This document shows positions 34,261-42,106 of a DNA stretch of 47,269 nucleotides, in pieces; position 1 is the stretch's first letter, and the number at the start of each line of letters is the position of its first letter. The translations under genes and the position numbers were made by a program. Source of the DNA: Alphaproteobacteria bacterium (GTDB lineage Bacteria; Pseudomonadota; Alphaproteobacteria; RF32; CAG-239); contig SUUX01000001.1 in assembly GCA_015062305.1 (NCBI GenBank), positions 218,808 to 266,076 on the forward strand, written 5' to 3'. The notes below the pieces were generated by a model. It saw only the letters and a list, made by a program, of their open reading frames with translations. It was not told where the DNA came from and did no database searches.

Positions 34261-34959
34261 CTAATTCTTTTTAGAATCAAGATATTTTTTCCACAAATCT
34301 GGCCGTCTGGCCTCGGTTACCTGTTTGGATTGTTCTAAACGCCAATCTCTTATCTTTTGATGATGTCCACCAAGCAATACCTCTGGCACCTGACGCCCCT
34401 CCCATTGTTGAGGCTTGGTGTATTGGGGGTATTCCAAAAGAAAGTTTTCAAAACTCTCTTCTGAGGCAGATTCCGCATTACCCAAAACCCCAGGCAACAA
34501 GCGGATTATCGCATCTAGCATAATTTGAGCAGCTTGTTCGCCTCCGGTTAAGATATAATCTCCGATGGAGATATCTTCGGCACCATAGGCCTCCAACACA
34601 CGCTCGTCTATGCCTTCAAAGCGACTGCAAATAATGGTCAGTTCTGGCTCTTTGGCAAGCTCTTGAACCAATTGTTGTGTAAGTGGCTTGCCTCTGGGGC
34701 TCATATTTATAAGGCGTGCGCCTTTGTGATGAGCCTTGAGAGCTGCTCCCAAAACATCTGGACGCATAACCATTCCGGCACCGCCGCCTGCGGGAGTGTC
34801 GTCAACAGAACCATGCTTATCAAAAGCAAAATCTCTGATGTTGACAGTCTCAATAGACCATTTGCCCTCGTCTAAGGCTTTGCCGGTTAGAGATGTTCCT
34901 AAAAATCCGGGGAATAGCTCCGGAAATATGGTCAGAACCTTAATCTTCAATCTCGGCAT
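34261..34959 (-). CDS. trmD: tRNA (guanine-37-N1)-methyltransferase TrmD
   Basis: Methylates G37 next to the anticodon to prevent frameshifting. SPOUT-knot motifs: LTIFPELFP at the N-terminus, [37 protein letters not shown], and the AdoMet knot [15 protein letters not shown]. About 233 residues from ATG 34959. Other starts are ATG 34977 and TTG 34950, and the latter gives the canonical N-terminus MKIKVLTIF, so the exact start is uncertain. It overlaps the end of rimM, so translation is coupled. Confidence 0.96.
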   Translation of the reverse strand: MPRLKIKVLTIFPELFPGFLGTSLTGKALDEGKWSIETVNIRDFAFDKHGSVDDTPAGGGAGMVMRPDVLGAALKAHHKGARLINMSPRGKPLTQQLVQELAKEPELTIICSRFEGIDERVLEAYGAEDISIGDYILTGGEQAAQIMLDAIIRLLPGVLGNAESASEESFENFLLEYPQYTKPQQWEGRQVPEVLLGGHHQKIRDWRLEQSKQVTEARRPDLWKKYLDSKKN

Positions 34960-35473
34960 CCTCATCTGTTGGGGCATATTGCATCATCTCAACAATAATA
35001 AATCCATCTTTGAGATTCAGACTTGGAACAAAAGCTTTGGTAAAAGGGAGCATTTCCAAACGATTATCTATAGTTTTTATCTCTATCAAATCTCCGGCAC
35101 CAAAGTTGTATAGTGCATTGACCACGCCAACTTTGTTACCCTGAGGATCAATAGCCATCAAACCAATGAGATCGGTATGATAAAATTCATCTTCCTCTGT
35201 GCTGGGAAGCTTGGTGCGTTCTACATACAGACCGGTGCCAATTAAGGTCTCGGCTGTATTGCGATCGTCAACTCCTTTTATTTTGGCTCGTAACAGTTCT
35301 TTTGAATGACCAACAATTTTCAGCTCAAATTTGCGATTGCCACTCTCATCAGAAAGCAGGCCATAAGCTGTCAGATTGTTCTCGTCTTCGGTAAAGCTTT
35401 TTACTTTGACCTCACCTCTGATGCCGTGAACTCCGACAATGGCTCCCAAACAAATTTTTGCTGATGCGGTCAT
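34940..35473 (-). CDS. rimM: 16S rRNA processing factor RimM
   Basis: 177 residues with GGAGGA at good spacing. It binds S19 and helps mature the 30S head. N-terminal domain motif [20 protein letters not shown]; linker and PRC-barrel C-domain with [21 protein letters not shown] and the [12 protein letters not shown] segment. The C-terminus is acidic (TDEDAEIED) and its coding end contains the trmD start. Standard operon partner of rpsP and trmD. Confidence 0.96.
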   Translation of the reverse strand: MTASAKICLGAIVGVHGIRGEVKVKSFTEDENNLTAYGLLSDESGNRKFELKIVGHSKELLRAKIKGVDDRNTAETLIGTGLYVERTKLPSTEEDEFYHTDLIGLMAIDPQGNKVGVVNALYNFGAGDLIEIKTIDNRLEMLPFTKAFVPSLNLKDGFIIVEMMQYAPTDEDAEIED

Positions 35474-35512
35474 ATGTCTTCCTCCGTTAGATTAGGTAAC
35501 CAAAAAAATTTG

Positions 35513-35920
35513 TTATTCTGCAGATGCTTCTTCAGCAGGAGCAGCGGCGGCAGCCTCAGCAGCAGCGGCTTCAGCAGCAGCTTTTGCTTTTTCTTCTTTT
35601 TCTCTGATGCGCTCTAAGGCTTTGGTCTTAAGAGCAGATTTCTTTGGCTGTTCACGCATAGCAGGAGCAGCAATCAAGCCCAAAGAAGACAACATTTTTT
35701 GTAGTCTTTCTGTTGGTTCTGCACCATTTGAAAGCCAATATTTAACACGCTCTTCGTTAATAACAAAACGCTCGGCGTGGCCTTGAGGCAACATTGGATT
35801 GTAAGAACCCAATCTCTCAATGAAACGGCCATCACGAGGAGCACGCTGATCTGCAGCTACTACACGGTAAAATGGACGCTTTTTAGAACCACCACGAGAC
35901 AGTCTGATACGTACTGACAT
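35513..35920 (-). CDS. rpsP: 30S ribosomal protein S16
   Basis: 135 residues; the S16 core covers the first 80: [34 protein letters not shown] and [18 protein letters not shown]. The remaining 50 residues are a Lys/Glu/Ala-rich tail, mostly Ala and Glu at the end, as in many alphaproteobacterial S16 proteins. Strong ribosome site AAAGGA. It lies 21 bases after ffh. Confidence 0.96.
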   Translation of the reverse strand: MSVRIRLSRGGSKKRPFYRVVAADQRAPRDGRFIERLGSYNPMLPQGHAERFVINEERVKYWLSNGAEPTERLQKMLSSLGLIAAPAMREQPKKSALKTKALERIREKEEKAKAAAEAAAAEAAAAAPAEEASAE

Positions 35921-35941
35921 TTGTTTTCCTTTCTATTTAGT

Positions 35942-37324
35942 TTACTTAAACGGGAACTTTCCCATGCCCCCACCCAGCATATTGCCAAATGGAGAATTTT
36001 TTAACATAGCCGCAGAAGGAATTCCTCCCATGCGACCCATTCTTTTCATCATAAGGGACATCTGCTCGTATGATTTGAGCAATTTGTTTACCTCATGAAC
36101 TTCTACTCCGGAGCCTGCCGCAATTCTTTTTTTGCGAGATGCTTTGATAATATCGGGATTTCTTCTTTCTTCTTTGGTCATAGAAAGAATAATCGCCTCT
36201 TGCTTTTTAATCAAATTGTCGCCAACTCCGGAAGCTTCAATCTGATTCTTAAATTTGGACAATCCCGGTATCATTCCGATAATTCCTCCGAGAGAACCCA
36301 ATTTTTGAACTTGTCTTAGCTGAGAGAGCATCATATTTAAGTCAAAGCGACCTTTCATCATCTGCTCTGCAAGCTTTTGTGTTTCTTCTTTATCTATGTT
36401 TTCGATGGCTTTTTCAACCAACGACACCACATCACCCTGCCCCAAAATGCGTCCTGCCAATCTGTCGGCATGAAACTCTTCTATTTCATCAAGTTTTTCG
36501 CCTGTGCCAAGATATTTAATCGGCACACCGGAAACCATTTTCATTGAAAGAGCTGCTCCGGCTCTGGAAGAACCATCTATTCTGGTGAGAACCAAACCGC
36601 TAATGCCGACTTTGTCTTGAAACTCTTTGGCAACATTGCAAGCATCTTGACCAATCATGGCATCTGCAACCAGCAAAACTTCTGCCGGATTGGAGATTTT
36701 TTTAACCTCAACAACCTCTTCCATAAGTTGGTTGTCTATGTGCAGACGGCCTGCTGAATCCAGGATAACGACATCAAAACCACCTTTTTTGGCGTATTCT
36801 AAGGCTCTTTTAGTGATAGCTGCCGGTTTTTCGCCAGAGACTATCGGTAATGAGTGCCCATCAATTTGAGCGGCTAATTGCTCCAATTGCAGTTGCGCTG
36901 CCGGACGATATATATCTAATGATACCAATAATACTTTTTTGCCGCCTTTGGCCAAGCGTTTGGCTATCTTGGCTGAGGTTGTGGTTTTGCCTGACCCTTG
37001 CAAACCAAGCATTAGCACACAAACAGGAGGCACTGCATTCAAATTAAGACGGCTTTCGCCTTCTCCGAGGAGTTTGACCAATTCATCGTGAACAATTTTG
37101 ATGACCATTTGGCCCGGCTGAATTGAACGAACAACCCTTTCTCCCAAAGCTTGCTCTTTTACTTTGGCAATAAAATCTTTGACAACCGGCAAGGAGACAT
37201 CGGCCTCGAGCAAGGCTATTCTAATCTCTCTCATGGTGTTATTAATGTCTTCTTCACTCAGAACGCCTCGTGAAGTAATCTTATTAAAAACAGCCGTCAA
37301 TTTATCGGTCAAAGTGTTAAACAC
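35942..37324 (-). CDS. ffh: Signal recognition particle GTPase Ffh
   Basis: 460 residues starting at GTG 37324 with GAGGA nine bases upstream. NG domain: P-loop GLQGSGKTTTSAK at about 107, LVSLDIYRPAA, DSAGRLHID and LTRIDGSSRAGAALS. The Met-rich M domain that binds SRP RNA and signal sequences is at the C-terminus (FDLNMMLSQLRQVQKLGSL; GSGVEVHEVNKLLKSYEQMS). First gene of the operon, with a near-consensus promoter and a structured leader. No SRP RNA gene was found in the window. Confidence 0.97.
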   Translation of the reverse strand: MFNTLTDKLTAVFNKITSRGVLSEEDINNTMREIRIALLEADVSLPVVKDFIAKVKEQALGERVVRSIQPGQMVIKIVHDELVKLLGEGESRLNLNAVPPVCVLMLGLQGSGKTTTSAKIAKRLAKGGKKVLLVSLDIYRPAAQLQLEQLAAQIDGHSLPIVSGEKPAAITKRALEYAKKGGFDVVILDSAGRLHIDNQLMEEVVEVKKISNPAEVLLVADAMIGQDACNVAKEFQDKVGISGLVLTRIDGSSRAGAALSMKMVSGVPIKYLGTGEKLDEIEEFHADRLAGRILGQGDVVSLVEKAIENIDKEETQKLAEQMMKGRFDLNMMLSQLRQVQKLGSLGGIIGMIPGLSKFKNQIEASGVGDNLIKKQEAIILSMTKEERRNPDIIKASRKKRIAAGSGVEVHEVNKLLKSYEQMSLMMKRMGRMGGIPSAAMLKNSPFGNMLGGGMGKFPFK

Positions 37325-37355
37325 TGTTTTTGTTCCTCAATTTAAACCTCTAGTG

Positions 37356-37400
37356 CGCCAGTGTGCGAACCCTCGCTGACTGGCGGTACTCCTTGGAGTA
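37356..37400 (-). promoter_or_regulatory. Structured 5' leader of the ffh operon
   Basis: Two adjacent hairpins between promoter and ffh start: a 30-base one (CGCCAGT/ACTGGCG outer stem, GCGA/TCGC inner stem, 37356-37385) and TACTCC/GGAGTA at 37387-37400. There is no T-run, so neither is a simple terminator. Possible translational or attenuation control. Confidence 0.5.
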
Positions 37401-37439
37401 TGTGAATTTTTCCGTTCATAATTTGAAAAATCTGGAGTT

Positions 37440-37468
37440 TTTATAATTGTTTTTGACAATAGAGTCAA
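37440..37468 (-). promoter_or_regulatory. Sigma-70 promoter of the ffh operon
   Basis: On the minus strand -35 TTGACT (37468-37463), 17-base spacer, -10 TATAAA (37445-37440). The predicted leader to the GTG is about 105 bases. Confidence 0.65.
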
Positions 37469-37556
37469 GCTTTTTTGCAAAAATATTTGTTTGCAAGCAA
37501 AGGCAGACTTAAAAACAAATTTGGCGTGCTTATTTATATAAAAAAAGGAGGCTTTC

Positions 37557-39146
37557 ATGAAAGTGGTGATTATTGGCGGTGGCAGTGCCGGAGTTTCGGC
37601 TGCAACCAGACTAAGACGAATTTGTGAAAAAGCAGAAATTGTTATTTTGGAAAAAAAATCTGAGTTTGCAATTGCAAGCTGTGGTTTGTCTTATTTGTTA
37701 TCTGGGCTGGTGGGTGACAAAGAACAATTGGTGGGTGCAACCGTTGAACAAATGCGACAAATATTTAAGATAAACGTTAAACTAAATCATGAGGTTGTCG
37801 GAATAAACAAAGAAAATAAGATTGTTTCGGTGCGAGACCGAATACCAGAAAGCTATGATAAACTTATTATTGCAACAGGGGCAGAACAATTGCGTCCGGA
37901 TATCCATGGGGTGCTAAGTGAAAATATTTTTACAATGAATTCAATTGCCGGTGTAGAAAAAATAAATGATTACTATTTTGGCACCGGAGCGCAAAAAGTT
38001 TTGATTATTGGCGGTGGAGATATCGGCATAGAAGCTGCCGAGGCTTTTGTTAGGCTAAAGGCAGATGTTTTATTGGTAGAAAAAAACAACCATTTGTTGC
38101 CTAATTTTGATGCCGAAATGACAAGACAGCTCGAAAAAGAAGTGCAAAGCAAAGGCGTAAAACTCTATTTGGGGCGACGAGTGGTGTCTTTGGAGAATAA
38201 TAATGCTAACTTAGACAATGGAGAAAGTTTTGGTTTTGATATGGCAATTATTGCCACTGGAGTAACTCCAGATGTCAAACTTCCGATTTTGGCTGGCTTG
38301 GAAATTGGTAAAAGTGGCGGAATTTTGGTGAACAAATATATGCAAACCAGTGATGAAGACATATATGCCTGCGGTGATAATGTGGAAGTAATAAACAAAA
38401 TTACCGGAGAATTTGAACGTTGGTCAAATGCATCTAATGCACTAAAACAAGCCAGAGTAGCCGTGGATCATTTGTGCGGGCGCAATACGGTGGCCGGAGC
38501 TGTTATAACAACAAATATCAGTAAGGTGTTTGACTATACGGCCGGCATTGTCGGATGTAGCGAACATAAACTAAAAAAAGCAGGAATACATTATCAGAAA
38601 GTATATTTATGGCAAAATTCTCATGCTTCGTATTATCCGGGAGCCTTGCAAATGCAAGCAAAATTGTTGTTTGCCGCCAATGGCAGAATATTGGGTATGC
38701 AATTGGTGGGTAAAGATGGAGTGGCTGAGCGCTTGAATGCTGTGAGTGCGCAAATGCAACACAATGGTGTAGTAGAAGACTTGATTTTTGAAGAAATTGC
38801 TTTTTCTCCGCCATATAGTTTGGCAAAAGATATTGTCAATAATGCCGGATCTTTAGCTCAAGAAATTTTGGAAGGAAACCTGCGAACCATAGAATTTGCT
38901 GATTTGGAAGCCGGAGTTTTGCCTGTTGATATTAGGTCTCCTGAAGTTTTTGCAAAAGGGCATCTGCCGGGGGCAATAAATTTTCCGCTAGCAAATCTGA
39001 GGGACAGTTTAACAAATCTGCCTAAGGATAGAAAAATTGCACTGTATTGTAATCATGGATATGGAGCATATCTGGCATATCAGATATTGTCTCAACAGGG
39101 TTTTGATAACGCATATTTATTGTCGCCTTCTACATTGTTAAATTGA
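37557..39146 (+). CDS. CoA-disulfide reductase / NADH oxidase family with C-terminal rhodanese
   Basis: 529 residues with a strong ribosome site (AAAGGAGG). FAD site VVIIGGGSAGVSAATRLRR at the N-terminus, redox Cys42 in IASCGLSY, NAD site VLIIGGGDIGIEAAEAF near 155 and the second FAD motif EDIYACGDNVEV. The C-terminal 90 residues form a rhodanese domain with VDIRSPEVFAKGHLPGAINF and active-site Cys498 in ALYCNHGYGAYLAY. The fusion fits the CoADR-RHD type, which handles CoA disulfide, polysulfide or persulfide. Probably a cytoplasmic redox-defence enzyme. Confidence 0.92.
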   Translation: MKVVIIGGGSAGVSAATRLRRICEKAEIVILEKKSEFAIASCGLSYLLSGLVGDKEQLVGATVEQMRQIFKINVKLNHEVVGINKENKIVSVRDRIPESYDKLIIATGAEQLRPDIHGVLSENIFTMNSIAGVEKINDYYFGTGAQKVLIIGGGDIGIEAAEAFVRLKADVLLVEKNNHLLPNFDAEMTRQLEKEVQSKGVKLYLGRRVVSLENNNANLDNGESFGFDMAIIATGVTPDVKLPILAGLEIGKSGGILVNKYMQTSDEDIYACGDNVEVINKITGEFERWSNASNALKQARVAVDHLCGRNTVAGAVITTNISKVFDYTAGIVGCSEHKLKKAGIHYQKVYLWQNSHASYYPGALQMQAKLLFAANGRILGMQLVGKDGVAERLNAVSAQMQHNGVVEDLIFEEIAFSPPYSLAKDIVNNAGSLAQEILEGNLRTIEFADLEAGVLPVDIRSPEVFAKGHLPGAINFPLANLRDSLTNLPKDRKIALYCNHGYGAYLAYQILSQQGFDNAYLLSPSTLLN

Positions 39147-39221
39147 TATTTTGCATTATTTGAAAAAAACTTCTTGCAAGTTAGATTTTTTTAGATTATT
39201 AAGGTGATGTCTTAAGCAGAT

Positions 39222-39297
39222 GGTCCCATCGTCTAGCGGCCTAGGACGTCGCCCTCTCACGGCGAAAACGCGAGTTCGATTCTCGCTGGGATCACCA
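39222..39297 (+). tRNA. tRNA-Glu (anticodon CTC)
   Basis: 76 nt including encoded CCA. Acceptor stem GGTCCCA/TGGGATC with one G-T pair, anticodon stem TCGCC/GGCGA with loop CTCTCAC, T arm GCGAGTTCGATTCTCGC. Confidence 0.96.
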
Positions 39298-39301
39298 ATA
39301 C

Positions 39302-39333
39302 AAACATCGCTCTTATTAAGGCGATGTTTTGTT
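39302..39333 (+). terminator. Terminator of tRNA-Glu
   Basis: 9-bp stem AAACATCGC/GCGATGTTT (39302-39310 with 39321-39329), 10-base loop, short T-run. Confidence 0.75.
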
Positions 39334-39402
39334 GTATATGGCAGATTTTTTTTATAAACCTATTTGTAGCTGTGTTTGTTGTCTACCCCAATTGATTTAG
39401 TA

Positions 39403-39431
39403 TTGAATCCTTCTTAATTTTATGATATAAT
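39403..39431 (+). promoter_or_regulatory. Near-consensus promoter of the 39.5 kb gene
   Basis: TTGAAT (39403-39408), 17-base spacer, TATAAT (39426-39431). The spacer and leader resemble those of the promoter at 40570. Confidence 0.7.
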
Positions 39432-39524
39432 AAAATCCTATTCCGGATTATTATGTATGATTTGTAAAGTGCTTCGTTATGATTTTACCATTACTTTCCA
39501 AAAGTCCGGTTTTATTTGATTTTT

Positions 39525-40301
39525 ATGTTTAACCTAAAATATTTTACTAAAATGTTACGTGAAATTGAAAAAATAACCGGAAAAAGCGGTTTGGAAAAGA
39601 TGAGTTGGAAGACAATTGTCGATGAAGTAATCCTCCCTATGATGGCGGGACCAAAGGGAACTCGTTGGTGTATCAATGACAGATTTATGAACTTCTTAGC
39701 GGAGTTCTCATATGATGTGTCTCTAAAGGACGAGTATACTGCTACTCAGATGTTGGAGATTGCGTTGCAAAGATTGTCTTGTGGAGCTGTATTGCACGAA
39801 CCAACACCATGGCCAGAACCGCTGAATAAGGAATATCATGCCTATTCTTCATATTATGATGAGCCTCATATACTCACAGAAGGATGTTATAACTTTATTC
39901 TGAAAGCTATGGAGACTTGTCTGAAGAATAAAACAACGCATTTTCATGCATTGAAGATTTTGTTTGGAATAATCGAGCATGTTACTCCGAAGGGTGAACT
40001 CATTGGAATGTATGTTGCTGAGGAAGTAGAGCCCAAGATGAATATTGTGTATGCGCACGCGGTTCACTTGGTCGAGCATCCCAAGATGGGAGCTACTTTT
40101 GATGATTTGTACACTCATTATGCAAAACCCGGGCAATGGGAGAAGCACAAGCAGTGGTTTGCTGACAATCTTAAGCAGATTGATTGGAAGCGTTTTTTTG
40201 CGGATACCAAATGCTTGAAAGGCAATCCCTTTCAACGTTGGCAGCAAAAGAGAGCCATAAAAAAAGAGATTGGAATGCTTACTGTAGCTGTGGCTTGGTA
40301 A
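39525..40301 (+). CDS. Protein of unknown function in a partly duplicated locus
   Basis: 258 residues from ATG 39525; ATG 39552 is an alternative. No Shine-Dalgarno is visible at either. Soluble, with many Trp, His and Tyr (HEPTPWPEPLNKEYHAYSSY; AKPGQWEKHKQWFADNLKQI), no signal peptide and no motif I recognise. The N-terminus FNLKY and the leader upstream are similar to those of the small gene at 40634. It ends in a strong terminator, followed by a copied 3' end of the gene at 40852. It stands between tRNA-Glu and the hydE-linked genes. Confidence 0.7.
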   Translation: MFNLKYFTKMLREIEKITGKSGLEKMSWKTIVDEVILPMMAGPKGTRWCINDRFMNFLAEFSYDVSLKDEYTATQMLEIALQRLSCGAVLHEPTPWPEPLNKEYHAYSSYYDEPHILTEGCYNFILKAMETCLKNKTTHFHALKILFGIIEHVTPKGELIGMYVAEEVEPKMNIVYAHAVHLVEHPKMGATFDDLYTHYAKPGQWEKHKQWFADNLKQIDWKRFFADTKCLKGNPFQRWQQKRAIKKEIGMLTVAVAW

Positions 40302-40317
40302 GTTTAATTCTGCTGAT

Positions 40318-40350
40318 AACCGACAGTATGTATACTGTCGGTTATTTTTT
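40318..40350 (+). terminator. Terminator of the 39.5 kb gene
   Basis: 11-bp perfect stem AACCGACAGTA/TACTGTCGGTT (40318-40328 with 40333-40343), TGTA loop, then a T-run. Confidence 0.92.
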
Positions 40351-40362
40351 GACTATTATAGA

Positions 40363-40473
40363 TTACTCAATACAACAATCTACGGCTTTGCGAACAAAGG
40401 CCTTCATTTTGGCCAAAGCGCCAGAAGCTTTGCTTTCTTCGGCAACGGGTGTGGAGGTGGAGCTTTTTTCTTT
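40363..40473 (-). pseudogene. Duplicated 3' fragment of the gene at 40852-41430
   Basis: 108 bases (40363-40470) match 40852-40959 with four differences. The frame is open for 36 codons and keeps the C-terminal tail MKAFVRKAVDCCIE and the stop, but an in-frame TAA at 40474-40476 and the lack of a start show that it is an orphan end. Three of the four differences are synonymous; one changes Pro to Ser. Confidence 0.85.
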
Positions 40474-40569
40474 TTAAAGCAATCAACATTGTTATCAACC
40501 TAATTAAAAATAGCGAATTTTGCGTTGCTATATATGGGAAGCTTATCGTCCAGTCTGGTCAATTTATTG

Positions 40570-40598
40570 TTGCACAGGTCTTAATTTTGTGATACAAT
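40570..40598 (+). promoter_or_regulatory. Near-consensus promoter of the 38-residue gene
   Basis: TTGCAC (40570-40575), 17-base spacer, TACAAT (40593-40598). Spacer bases TTAATTTT-TGA and the downstream GGATTATT match the promoter at 39403. Confidence 0.7.
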
Positions 40599-40660
40599 GA
40601 GATTCTAAACTGGATTATTGTAAAATTAACATATTGTTTAACTTAAAATATATTAAAACT

Positions 40661-40777
40661 ATGGAGACTACAAAAAAAAGCCTTACCCCTGATCAGCAGA
40701 TTGATATCCTGGAAAATGCAAGCTCTGAGGAATTGTGTGGCTATATCCAAAACTCAGTTTCAGAGGAAAGGAAGTAA
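40661..40777 (+). CDS. 38-residue protein of unknown function
   Basis: ATG 40661 to TAA 40775. The product, METTKKSLTPDQQIDILENA then SSEELCGYIQNSVSEERK, is acidic and helical with one Cys. In-frame TTG 40634 would add FNLKYIKT, matching the N-terminus of the 39.5 kb protein, so translation may begin there. It lies between a near-consensus promoter and a very strong terminator, which argues that this unit is transcribed. It may be a truncated relative of the larger neighbour, with an unrelated body. Confidence 0.5.
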   Translation: METTKKSLTPDQQIDILENASSEELCGYIQNSVSEERK

Positions 40778-40796
40778 TAGAAAAGCTGTTACTAAA

Positions 40797-40836
40797 AAAG
40801 AAATGTTGCCGCAAAGCAACATTTCTTTTTTTTTTT
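40797..40836 (+). terminator. Very strong terminator of the 38-residue gene
   Basis: 13-bp perfect stem AAAGAAATGTTGC/GCAACATTTCTTT (40797-40809 with 40816-40828), 6-base loop, long T-run. Confidence 0.93.
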
Positions 40837-40851
40837 CACATACCTTACAGA

Positions 40852-41430
40852 TTATTCAATACAGCAGTCTACGGCTTTGCGAACAAAGGCCTTCATTTTG
40901 GCCAAAGCGCCAGAAGCTTTGCTTTCTTCGGCAACGGGTGTGGGGGTGGAGCTTTTTTCCAGTTGAGAGGATATCTTCTTGATATCTTCCATTTTGTCTT
41001 CTACCCATTTGACATCGTCTATATTGAGCATATTCATATTCAGACCCCAAAACAGACAATATAGCTCATAAGCCTGATTAAATAATTTGTAGGCATCTTG
41101 CTTGTGGCCAAGACTTTGCTGCTTGGTGCCGACTTCCATAAGGCGCATAGATGATGCTAAAAGGTGCTTGGATATACACCAAACCTCTCCTTCATATTCG
41201 GGGATAACCTTTTGCATTAGAGTTTTGCGGAGTTCTCTGACTTCTTCTATGAGATCATAGAAAGAAGTTTTGCCGGTTTTGGCACCTGAAAAAACCAAAT
41301 GCTCTTCTATACTGATAAGATTCATGATAGCAATGGTCAAATCTTGATCCGAGGACAAATCTTTAGGATTGACTTTTTTGCTGGCGTCTATTCTCTCTAC
41401 AAATTCTTTTACGCTAGATGCTTTTTTCAT
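40852..41430 (-). CDS. Soluble helical protein coupled to a membrane protein gene
   Basis: 192 residues with GGAG at good spacing; its ATG overlaps the stop of the upstream membrane protein gene (TAATG), so the two are translated together. Helical throughout, with DLTIAIMNLISIEEHLVFSG, EGEVWCISKHLLASSMRLME and YKLFNQAYELYCLFWGLN. A Ser/Thr/Pro linker leads to a basic tail ending in CCIE. I do not recognise a named family. The last 36 codons are copied at 40363-40473. The coupling suggests a cytoplasmic partner of the membrane protein. Confidence 0.75.
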   Translation of the reverse strand: MKKASSVKEFVERIDASKKVNPKDLSSDQDLTIAIMNLISIEEHLVFSGAKTGKTSFYDLIEEVRELRKTLMQKVIPEYEGEVWCISKHLLASSMRLMEVGTKQQSLGHKQDAYKLFNQAYELYCLFWGLNMNMLNIDDVKWVEDKMEDIKKISSQLEKSSTPTPVAEESKASGALAKMKAFVRKAVDCCIE

Positions 41431-42002
41431 TATTTATCTCCTGAAAACTCATATAAACCTTCTGCCCCCAAAAGTTCTGCCTCGGTTGGGGCTGAAGACC
41501 CTAGGGGATAATAGTTAAAATAGATGCTCAATAAAATAAGAGCTCCTACAGGCAAAACAACCTTCTCAAACGGAAAATGAGCGTGTCCGCCGTTTTTGAA
41601 CTTCATCCATTGATAGAACTTGGATACATAAATGAATGTAAGTGCGCCTAAAATAGTGCTAAACAACAAAGCATCCATATAAAAGATGCCAATGATTTGT
41701 GGGTTGTAGGGCATCTGAGAAACATACATAAAACCGATGGAACCTACAGAAATGGTCATGAGCAAGAAATCTCTGCCCCAAAAGTTCCAGTTCTTTTTTT
41801 GAAACCACAAAATAAGCCAATACCCCAAAAGAGCCAGCATTGCACCAGCCCAAACACCAACAACACTGTCATCTACCCCATAGCGGCGGGCGACTTCTAA
41901 TGAGGCACCAACAGCAACCGTACACACAGCACAAGCCGGATTGGCCATTGCTTTGCCGATAAGGGCAAAAAATGCTGTTCCGAAAAATGCCAAAAATTTC
42001 AT
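41430..42002 (-). CDS. Polytopic membrane protein with N-terminal PACAVCTVAVGA motif
   Basis: 190 residues from ATG 42002 (AAAGGA upstream); a longer frame lacks a ribosome site. A signal-like N-terminus (FLAFFGTAFFALIGKAMA) is followed by a CxxC motif in NPACAVCTVAVGASLEVARR and about four membrane segments. A His/Gly loop (GGHAHFPFEK) and a polar tail follow. The CxxC at a membrane boundary suggests a redox or metal role. Divergent from hydE and coupled to the 192-residue gene; function unknown. Confidence 0.75.
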   Translation of the reverse strand: MKFLAFFGTAFFALIGKAMANPACAVCTVAVGASLEVARRYGVDDSVVGVWAGAMLALLGYWLILWFQKKNWNFWGRDFLLMTISVGSIGFMYVSQMPYNPQIIGIFYMDALLFSTILGALTFIYVSKFYQWMKFKNGGHAHFPFEKVVLPVGALILLSIYFNYYPLGSSAPTEAELLGAEGLYEFSGDK

Positions 42003-42090
42003 TTGTATTCCTTTCTGTTTGTTTGAGCATATTAAACTCCAAATCAAAAGTAAAAGCAAATTATTTTTCTTGATTGTTTATATGTTAATG

Positions 42091-42106
42091 TATAATATTC
42101 CCATTA
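42091..42106 (+). promoter_or_regulatory. -10 element placed for a leaderless hydE transcript
   Basis: TATAAT at 42091-42096 ends nine bases before ATG 42106, and no Shine-Dalgarno is present. A transcript start at about 42103 would leave almost no leader. The -35 is weak (TTGATT, 15-base spacer). Confidence 0.4.

Noticed and set aside
34221..34280. N-terminal extension of L19 to ATG 34280
   Set aside because: The extra 20 residues are not L19-like and overlap the trmD end, while ATG 34220 has a good ribosome site.
37337..37400. Possible SRP (4.5S) RNA upstream of ffh
   Set aside because: The hairpins lack the conserved SRP RNA apical loop and internal-loop motifs, and the region is the ffh leader rather than an independent gene.
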